This document shows positions 57,352 to 62,761 of a stretch of 62,761 nt of DNA, one piece after another. Below the pieces are notes generated by a model. The model was not told the DNA's origin, did no database searches, and was given only the letters and a program-made list of their open reading frames with translations. Position 1 is the stretch's first letter. Each line of letters begins with the position of its first letter. The stretch comes from CAINEC01 sp046303115 (GTDB lineage Bacteria; Bacteroidota; Bacteroidia; AKYH767-A; OLB10). The translations under genes were made by a program, and so were the position numbers. The stretch is from assembly GCA_046303115.1 (NCBI GenBank), contig JBKCGZ010000190.1:1-62761 (forward strand), in the 5' to 3' direction.

Positions 57352-57771
57352 TTAAAACTTCTCTTGCGTAGAGAAATAAAAGTTTCCTTCGATTTCTGCA
57401 TTCTCGTCACTGTCAGAACCGTGAACTGCATTTGCATCAATTGACTTTGCATATAAGTTACGGATTGTTCCTGGCTCTGCTTTGGCAGGATCAGTTGCTC
57501 CGATAATCTTACGGAAGTCCTCCACCGCATTTTCCTTCTCAAGAATAGCAGCTACGATTGGTCCTGAAGACATATAGCTAACTAAATCCTTGTAAAAAGG
57601 ACGCTCCTTATGTACTTCATAAAACTTACCAGCTGATTCAGCAGATAGTTTAGTGTATTTCATGGCAACGATTTTAAAACCTGCCTTTGTAATGTGATCC
57701 AAGATAGCTCCGATATGTCCGTTTTCAACAGCATCAGGCTTAAGCATGGTAAATGTGCGATTAGTTCTCAT
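57352..57771 (-). CDS. ndk: Nucleoside diphosphate kinase
   Basis: 139 residues, normal length. RTFTMLKPDAVENGHIGAIL is the N-terminal motif and the active site His117 sits in NAVHGSDSDENAEIE. It makes (d)NTPs from NDPs. The promoter TACCTTTG (complement of 57799-57806) with a TTG 20 bp further upstream overlaps the divergent promoter of the phosphoesterase gene. Confidence 0.96.
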   Translation of the reverse strand: MRTNRTFTMLKPDAVENGHIGAILDHITKAGFKIVAMKYTKLSAESAGKFYEVHKERPFYKDLVSYMSSGPIVAAILEKENAVEDFRKIIGATDPAKAEPGTIRNLYAKSIDANAVHGSDSDENAEIEGNFYFSTQEKF

Positions 57772-57790
57772 CTTATTTTATTGTCTTTTA

Positions 57791-57829
57791 TTGGGCTGCA
57801 AAGGTAATTGGATTAAATTTGACACACAA
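57791..57829. promoter_or_regulatory. Overlapping divergent promoters of ndk and the NrnA-like gene
   Basis: Minus strand: -33 TTG (complement of 57827-57829), 20-bp spacer, -7 TACCTTTG (57799-57806). Plus strand: -33 TTG (57791-57793), 20-bp spacer, -7 TAAATTTG (57814-57821). Each -7 box lies inside the other's spacer, so both cannot be occupied together. Confidence 0.65.
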
Positions 57830-57830
57830 T

Positions 57831-58847
57831 ATGAAACCCCATTTTGATCAAAATAAAATAGAATCTGTTAAATCGCTGATTCTTAGCAGTAAGTGTATTG
57901 TAATTACAACGCATTACAAGCCAGATGGCGATGCATTGGGTTCTTCATTAGGATTATGGGCGTATTTAAAGTCGCTGAACCTTCATGCAGATGTGGTTTT
58001 ACCTAGCGAATTTCCCAATTTTCTAAAATGGATGCACGGCAGTGCAGAAACAACAGACTTTTCGAAATCGCCAGAGCAAGCAGCCAATTTAATTGATAAG
58101 GCAGATCTTCTTTTTTGTTTGGACTTTAATGATCCTACACGAACAGAAGAAATGAGTGATTTACTTGTTAATTCATCTGCTAAAAAAATAATGATTGATC
58201 ATCATTTAGCACCTAAAGACTTTTGCGATTACACTTTTTCATTTCCTGAAATAGGATCGACCTGTGAGTTAATTGTACATTTTATTGAAGCCTTAGAAGG
58301 ACTTTCTCAAATCACGATGGATAGTGCAGCCTGCCTTTATGCGGGAATCATGACTGACACGGGAAGCTTTCGATTTAGCAGCGTTACTGCGGAGACACAT
58401 CGCGTAGTGGGAATTTTATTGAACACAGGTATGCGTAATGACTTCGTGCATGAAGCTGTTTATGATACTTCTTCGGAAGACCGTTTGCGATTTTTAGGAC
58501 ATGTATTACTCAATAATATGTTTGTTTTGAACCAACATAAGGCCGTCTATTTTCAATGTACCAAAGAGGATATGAAGCAATTTAATCATCAATCGGGCGA
58601 CCTTGAAGGCATAGTGAATTACGGATTAAGCATTGATGGAATTAAAATGGCCGTGCTCTTTAGCGAGCGAGATGGAATAATTAAAATTTCTTTCCGTTCT
58701 AAAGGGGATTACTCTGTGAAAGATTTAGCCGAAAAACATTTTGAAGGTGGTGGACATAAGAATGCGGCAGGAGGTAAATCCAATCTTTCTTTAGAAGATA
58801 CTGTTCAGAAGTTTAAGAATATACTTAAGGAAAATCACCATGCGTAA
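57831..58847 (+). CDS. DHH-family phosphoesterase (NrnA-like)
   Basis: 338 residues from the ATG at 57831; the frame also opens at a TTG that is part of the -7 box. DHH motifs are VITTHYKPDGDALGSSLG, LLFCLDFNDPTR, MIDHHLAP and AGIMTDTGSFRFSSV; the DHHA1 domain ends GGGHKNAAGG. It degrades nanoRNA/oligonucleotides or 3'-phosphoadenosine 5'-phosphate, or is a cyclic-dinucleotide phosphodiesterase. It overlaps the FKBP gene by 8 bp. Confidence 0.93.
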   Translation: MKPHFDQNKIESVKSLILSSKCIVITTHYKPDGDALGSSLGLWAYLKSLNLHADVVLPSEFPNFLKWMHGSAETTDFSKSPEQAANLIDKADLLFCLDFNDPTRTEEMSDLLVNSSAKKIMIDHHLAPKDFCDYTFSFPEIGSTCELIVHFIEALEGLSQITMDSAACLYAGIMTDTGSFRFSSVTAETHRVVGILLNTGMRNDFVHEAVYDTSSEDRLRFLGHVLLNNMFVLNQHKAVYFQCTKEDMKQFNHQSGDLEGIVNYGLSIDGIKMAVLFSERDGIIKISFRSKGDYSVKDLAEKHFEGGGHKNAAGGKSNLSLEDTVQKFKNILKENHHA

Positions 58848-59406
58848 ATTATCATCTTCATTACTTCGATTGCTTGCGATTTGCATTCCGTTGATATACG
58901 CATGTGGAGGCACAGAAGGAACAGGCGGAAGTGATAATGAAGTCATCTATAGCGGTAACGAGCAAATTAATCCGAAGGATAAAGAATCACTGATTGATAG
59001 AAATAAAAAAATGATTTTGCTAGAGCAAGAAAAAATCGATTCTTTCATAGCTCAGAGGAATTATAAAATGGAGAAAACTAAAACTGGAATCCATTACATC
59101 ATCGACGAAACAGGAAAAGGAGAAAAGCCAAAAAATCTGGCAGAGGTTGAATTAAAATATACCATTCACTTATTAAACGGCGACTATTGCTATTCGAGTG
59201 ATAGCTCTGGAGTAATGCAGATCAAAATAGGGCAGAGTAACGAACCAACAGGATTACAAGAAGCACTTCAACAAATTCCCTGTGGCTCTAAAGCAACGAT
59301 TATAATTCCTTCCTATTTAGCTTATGGAATCAGCGGAGATGGAAATAAAATCGGAAGCCAGGCAAGCTTAGTATATAATATCGAATTATTAAAAGTAAAA
59401 AATTAA
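58840..59406 (+). CDS. FKBP-type peptidyl-prolyl isomerase, lipoprotein (GldI-like)
   Basis: 188 residues. Lipoprotein signal with lipobox before Cys22 (IPLIYAC), then a Gly/Ser linker, a helix (~50-75) and one FKBP domain (~80-186: GIHYIIDETGKGEKPK, LLNGDYCYSS, GLQEALQQIPCGSKATIIIPSYLAYG). In gliding Bacteroidota, GldI is such a lipoprotein; here it is a possible homologue. Overlaps the DHH gene by 8 bp and is followed after 5 bp by a second FKBP gene. Confidence 0.88.
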   Translation: MRKLSSSLLRLLAICIPLIYACGGTEGTGGSDNEVIYSGNEQINPKDKESLIDRNKKMILLEQEKIDSFIAQRNYKMEKTKTGIHYIIDETGKGEKPKNLAEVELKYTIHLLNGDYCYSSDSSGVMQIKIGQSNEPTGLQEALQQIPCGSKATIIIPSYLAYGISGDGNKIGSQASLVYNIELLKVKN

Positions 59407-59411
59407 TACCC

Positions 59412-60284
59412 ATGATTCACAGCAGTAAGTCAATTGCATTTTTAATATTAACAGTAATCATCAGCATTACACTCCTTACTTCGTGTCATAAAAACGGATT
59501 CGAGAAAACAGAAAGTGGTTTAGAATATAAAATCATCGAATCAAAAAACGGTCGTAAGCCTAAACTAACAGATGTCTTACGAATGAATATCAAATTCACG
59601 AGCCAGTCAGACTCTACCTTTTCCGATAATAAACTTTTCATCACCGAATTATTCCAACCCTCATTCGTAGGTGGACTAGAAGAAGGATTCGCTTTAATGA
59701 CGGAGGGAGATTCTGCAAGCTTTTTAATCCCATCGGACTCTGTATTTAAATACATTTTCAAACAACCAATGCCTGAGTTTATTAAGACAGGTGAGAAAAT
59801 CAGAATCGATGTTCGTTTGTTGGAAGTAAAAACAAAAGAAGAATTTGAAAAGTTAGCTAACGCTGAAATCAACGAGTACATACAGCAAGATAAATTAGAG
59901 ACTGAAAACTTTATGGCTCAGAATAGTTTATCTGGAACACAAATTTCTCCAGGTTGTCAGTTTATCATTTTAAAAGAAGGCAATGGTAATTTCCCTGCTG
60001 CCGGCGATACCGTGAGAATTCGATTTACTGCTAAAATTATTACAGGAGAGATTTTCGAATCATCGAAACAAATAGGCAAGGACTTTCAATATGTCATGGG
60101 TGCGCCTGAGGTTCCTACCATTTGGGATATATCAACTGCTAATTTAAAAGTAGGTGGTCTTTACCGAATCATATTCGATACTAAAAACAGAAAAGGACTT
60201 CCAGGAACTAATAAATTAAAAGGACCAGGTCCGGTAATTTATGATGTTGAACTGGTATCTATAAATGGAAAAGCCTCCATATAA
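59412..60284 (+). CDS. Lipoprotein with two FKBP-type domains
   Basis: 290 residues. Lipobox TSC (Cys25), then two FKBP-type halves: ~30-145 (GLEYKIIESKNGRKPKLTD, GGLEEGFALMTEGDSASFLIPSD) and ~170-286 (GCQFIILKEGNGNFPAAGDTVRIRF, LKVGGLYRIIFDT...GPGPVIYDVELVSI). The active-site aromatics are poorly conserved, particularly in the second half, so it may be a chaperone rather than an isomerase. The terminator hairpin overlaps the stop codon. Confidence 0.82.
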   Translation: MIHSSKSIAFLILTVIISITLLTSCHKNGFEKTESGLEYKIIESKNGRKPKLTDVLRMNIKFTSQSDSTFSDNKLFITELFQPSFVGGLEEGFALMTEGDSASFLIPSDSVFKYIFKQPMPEFIKTGEKIRIDVRLLEVKTKEEFEKLANAEINEYIQQDKLETENFMAQNSLSGTQISPGCQFIILKEGNGNFPAAGDTVRIRFTAKIITGEIFESSKQIGKDFQYVMGAPEVPTIWDISTANLKVGGLYRIIFDTKNRKGLPGTNKLKGPGPVIYDVELVSINGKASI

Positions 60285-60297
60285 ACAGAGGCTTTTC
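60268..60297. terminator. Terminator between the FKBP gene and the convergent SPT-like gene
   Basis: A perfect 10-bp stem GAAAAGCCTC / GAGGCTTTTC with loop CATATAAACA. The stop codon of the second FKBP gene is inside the loop. The U-tract is short on the plus strand. Confidence 0.65.
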
Positions 60298-60319
60298 TTA
60301 TTGACTTTTTAAGTTGATG

Positions 60320-61570
60320 TTACGATATTGAAGTAACAATCTTATCCAGATTATATTTTCCTGCCTGTAAATTCTTCTTAATGTCTTTGAAGGCATTGAT
60401 TGTATAAGTTACATCTTCTAACGTATGAACCGCTGTTGGAATCAAACGTAACATGATTACTCCTTTAGGAACAACAGGATAAACTACCATTGAACAGAAG
60501 ATATCATAGTTCTCACGTAAATCAAGAATCAAGTTAGTAGCTTCCGGAATAGTACCATTTAAATATACTGGAGTAACTGGAGAATCAGTATTTCCTAATT
60601 CAAAACCTTCCGCTTTTAATCCTGATTGAAGAGCATTTGTAATCTCCCACAATTTGTTTTTAAGTTCAGGTTGCGTTCTTAATAATTCAAGACGTTTTAA
60701 AGCACCAATTACAAGTGGCATAGGTAACGACTTAGCAAAAATCTGCGAACGCATATTGTAACGTAGGTATTCTACTACTTGCTCTTCGCTGCTAATGAAA
60801 GCTCCAATTAAAGCCATCGATTTAGCAAACGTTCCAAAATAAATATCAACTCCGTCTTGCACATCTTGATGTTCTGCAGTACCAGCACCTGTTTTTCCCA
60901 TCGTACCGAATCCATGAGCATCATCAACGAATAAACGGAAATTGAACTTCTTCTTTAATTCAACGATTTCTTTTAATTTACCTTGATCTCCCGACATTCC
61001 GAAAACACCTTCCGTAATTACCAGGATAGCACCGTTGGTATTTTCAACCAATTTCGTTGCTCTCTCTAATTGCTTTTGAAGGTTAGCGATATCGTTATGT
61101 GGATAAACAAAACGTTTACCCATATGAAGACGTAATCCATCGATGATACAAGCGTGAGCTTCAGAATCGTAAACAATCACATCATGACGATCTACAAGCG
61201 CATCAATCGCACTCACCATTCCTTGATATCCGAAGTTTAATAAGATAGTATCTTCTTTACTCATGAAGCTAGATAATTCTGCTTCCAGCTTTTCGTGTGG
61301 ATTTGAATTACCAGACATCATACGAGCACCCATCGGTAAGGCAAAGCCATACATTTTAGCACCTTCTTCATCTGCTTTTCTTACTTCTGGATGGTTGGCT
61401 AAACCAAGGTAGTTGTTTAAGCTCCACACTAATCTTTCCTTCCCACGGAAAATCATCTTGTTCGAAATATCTCCCTCTAACTTTGGAAATGTAAAATAAC
61501 CATGAGCATCCTTTGCATGCATCCCTAATGGTCCGCGGTTTTGCTTTAGCTTTTCAAATAAATCAATCAT
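60320..61570 (-). CDS. Serine palmitoyltransferase-like alpha-oxoamine synthase
   Basis: 416 residues from the ATG at 61570; the frame goes 54 bp further up, past the likely transcription start. A PLP-dependent alpha-oxoamine synthase: NYLGLANHPEV, FNFRLFVDDAHGFGTMGKTGAGTAEH, and the PLP-Lys motif DIYFGTFAKSMALIGAF. The TF(A/S)KS form fits serine palmitoyltransferase, which begins sphingolipid synthesis in Bacteroidota, rather than the GTLGKA type of KBL or BioF. Substrate confirmation would need assay. Confidence 0.88.
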   Translation of the reverse strand: MIDLFEKLKQNRGPLGMHAKDAHGYFTFPKLEGDISNKMIFRGKERLVWSLNNYLGLANHPEVRKADEEGAKMYGFALPMGARMMSGNSNPHEKLEAELSSFMSKEDTILLNFGYQGMVSAIDALVDRHDVIVYDSEAHACIIDGLRLHMGKRFVYPHNDIANLQKQLERATKLVENTNGAILVITEGVFGMSGDQGKLKEIVELKKKFNFRLFVDDAHGFGTMGKTGAGTAEHQDVQDGVDIYFGTFAKSMALIGAFISSEEQVVEYLRYNMRSQIFAKSLPMPLVIGALKRLELLRTQPELKNKLWEITNALQSGLKAEGFELGNTDSPVTPVYLNGTIPEATNLILDLRENYDIFCSMVVYPVVPKGVIMLRLIPTAVHTLEDVTYTINAFKDIKKNLQAGKYNLDKIVTSIS

Positions 61571-61621
61571 TCTATTTTTTTTAAGTTTTAATTCGATTAA
61601 AATTCGCTTCAAAAGTGAGCA

Positions 61622-61629
61622 CAAAATTA
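61622..61629 (-). promoter_or_regulatory. -7 promoter element for the SPT-like gene
   Basis: TAATTTTG on the minus strand matches TAnnTTTG. Transcription would start near 61615, giving a ~45-nt leader before the ATG at 61570. Confidence 0.5.
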
Positions 61630-61705
61630 ACTTTTAATTGCTTATCAATTACAATATTTTTAACAAGTTCTTGTTTAATGAGGGATTTTTGATGCTCTAA
61701 TTAGT

Positions 61706-61713
61706 TAAATTTG
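61706..61713 (+). promoter_or_regulatory. -7 promoter element for bamD
   Basis: TAAATTTG matches TAnnTTTG and ends 17 bp before the bamD ATG. Confidence 0.5.
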
Positions 61714-61730
61714 CACATATTTTAGATAAA

Positions 61731-62540
61731 ATGAAGAAAGGAATAGCCTTCCTTGTAATGGTTTTGGTGATGTCATCATGCAGTAAGTTTCAGAAGCTTA
61801 CCAAGAATCCAGATATGGATGCCAAGTATAATGGAGCAGTGAAATACTACGAGAAGAAGGATTATTACCATGCTTTACAACTTTTTGAAGAGCTTATTTC
61901 CGTTTACCGGGGCACTTCAAAAGCAGAAGATTCCTACTACTACTACGCTTATTGTACTTTCTATGTAGATGATTATCAGACGGCAGCTTATTATTTTAAC
62001 AATTTTGTTCAGACATTCCCTAATAGCAAGCACGCGGAAGAAGCCCAGTACATGTATGCATACTGCTATTATTTAGATAGTCCTATTTCTAGTCTCGATC
62101 AGACATCAACTTTAGAGGCCATTGAAAAATTCCAGCTATTCATTAACCGATATCCTTCGGGAACAAAGGTAGGAGAGGCGAATATCCGCATCGACGAATT
62201 GCGTAAAAAACTGGAAGACAAATCATTTGATATAGCAAAGCTTTATTTCGATATGGAAGAGTACAAAGCTTCTGTTGTGGCTTTCGAAAATTTAATGACT
62301 AATTATCCGGGGACAGAATACAAGGAAGTGGCTCTTTTTACGATGTTAAAAGCCCAATTTACTTATGCAGGTAAGAGCATCGAATCAAAAAAAGAGGAGC
62401 GATTTAAAAATACTTTAGATATCTATTACAAATTAGTAGATAATTTCCCACAAAGTAGGTATCTTCGCGACGCAGAAAAAATATTCGAAGCCACTAAGGC
62501 TGAATTGAAAAAGTTGGATGCACCAGTAAAAAATTCATAA
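61731..62540 (+). CDS. bamD: Outer-membrane assembly lipoprotein BamD
   Basis: 269 residues with lipobox SSC (Cys17) and about five TPR repeats (NGAVKYYEKKDYYHALQLFEELI, SYYYYAYCTFYVDDYQTAAYYFNNFVQTFP). BamD is the essential partner of BamA in folding outer-membrane proteins. It is followed after 21 bp by rpoZ, a common order in Bacteroidota. Confidence 0.93.
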   Translation: MKKGIAFLVMVLVMSSCSKFQKLTKNPDMDAKYNGAVKYYEKKDYYHALQLFEELISVYRGTSKAEDSYYYYAYCTFYVDDYQTAAYYFNNFVQTFPNSKHAEEAQYMYAYCYYLDSPISSLDQTSTLEAIEKFQLFINRYPSGTKVGEANIRIDELRKKLEDKSFDIAKLYFDMEEYKASVVAFENLMTNYPGTEYKEVALFTMLKAQFTYAGKSIESKKEERFKNTLDIYYKLVDNFPQSRYLRDAEKIFEATKAELKKLDAPVKNS

Positions 62541-62561
62541 AAACGAAAATTATTCATAAAC

Positions 62562-62761
62562 ATGGCAAACTATAAATCTTCTACCAACACAACTGTTACT
62601 CGCGACCTGTTGAACTTTGAAGAAAAGACAGGAAACATCTACGAATCAATTGTAGTTTTATCTCGTCGTTCAAACCACATCGCAGCAGAAATGAAAGAAG
62701 AATTAACAGATAAATTATCTGAATTCGCTTCTGCAACAGACAACTTAGAAGAGATTTTCGA
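62562..62761 (+). CDS. rpoZ: RNA polymerase omega subunit (RpoZ), 3' end cut by window edge
   Basis: The first 66 codons are visible (MANYKSSTNTTVTRDLL...). ESIVVLSRRSNHIAAEMKEEL is the omega/RPB6 core helix motif of the Bacteroidota type. It supports RNA polymerase assembly. It lies directly downstream of bamD, as expected. The C-terminus is outside the window. Confidence 0.85.
   Translation, partial: MANYKSSTNTTVTRDLLNFEEKTGNIYESIVVLSRRSNHIAAEMKEELTDKLSEFASATDNLEEIF

Noticed and set aside
1..62761. tRNA, rRNA, CRISPR arrays, insertion sequences, prophage genes
   Set aside because: Looked for and not seen: no transposase or integrase motifs, no regularly spaced repeats, no cloverleaf-like intergenic segments.

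Overview
ORGANISM. The window comes from an AT-rich member of the Bacteroidota. It encodes a type IX secretion (T9SS) C-terminal sorting domain, a serine-palmitoyltransferase-type enzyme for sphingolipids, a fused CcoNO cytochrome cbb3 oxidase with a one-haem CcoP, and a multi-domain secreted protease. Many start codons lie just downstream of the Bacteroidota -7 promoter element TAnnTTTG and lack a clear Shine-Dalgarno sequence. I cannot name a genus. Apart from two small GC-rich palindromic patches and polysaccharide-type genes, it looks like ordinary chromosome. I saw no tRNA, rRNA, CRISPR array or insertion sequence.

LAYOUT. 1-2.1 kb: 3' part of a TetR regulator-ABC transporter operon. 2.3-6.3 kb: rluA-like, panB, a secreted coiled-coil protein, dapA and a conserved unknown gene. 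6.4-10.3 kb: ligA and kup. 10.4-16.3 kb: small membrane and CDGSH proteins, a lipoprotein hydrolase, a glycosyltransferase, a GH3-family enzyme and icd. 16.3-18.2 kb: dnaX, with an A10 slippery run. 18.3-25.1 kb: a polytopic membrane protein, paaZ, an enoyl-CoA hydratase and two less characterised proteins. 25.1-30.5 kb: a surface-glycan cluster (sugar transferase, aminotransferase, O-antigen ligase/polymerase, GT4, wecB). 30.6-33.0 kb: rny, a probable 6S RNA, zapA and a coiled-coil partner. 33.1-36.7 kb: M23 peptidase, a candidate small RNA, a TauE-type permease and a cation-efflux protein.

36.7-48.4 kb is a complete microaerobic respiration locus: ccoS-ccoNO-ccoQ-ccoP-ccoG-fixH-TauE-like on the minus strand, the copper P-type ATPase ccoI, an unknown protein, and a two-component pair. 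The pair is a PAS histidine kinase and a response regulator whose output is a CRP/FNR domain. 48.4-62.7 kb: DUF2892 protein, beta-CASP hydrolase, Smr protein, TetR, T9SS metalloprotease, hbd, DUF62 enzyme, DciA-like protein, ndk, NrnA-like phosphoesterase, two FKBP lipoproteins, a serine-palmitoyltransferase-like enzyme, bamD and the start of rpoZ.

MOST INTERESTING. Seven FNR-type palindromes (TGAY-N4-RTCA) sit in front of five transcription units in the 34.8-48.4 kb stretch. Measured from the -7 element, their centres fall at about 29.5 bp or about 51.5 bp, one or both per promoter. The units are ccoS-ccoNO, ccoI, an unknown gene, a DUF2892 gene and a roughly 90-nt terminated transcript that resembles an FNR-controlled small RNA. 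The adjacent PAS kinase and REC-CRP/FNR fusion look like a shortened FixL-FixJ-FixK cascade, with FixJ and FixK joined in one protein, and are the likely controllers. The regulatory link is inferred from sequence only.
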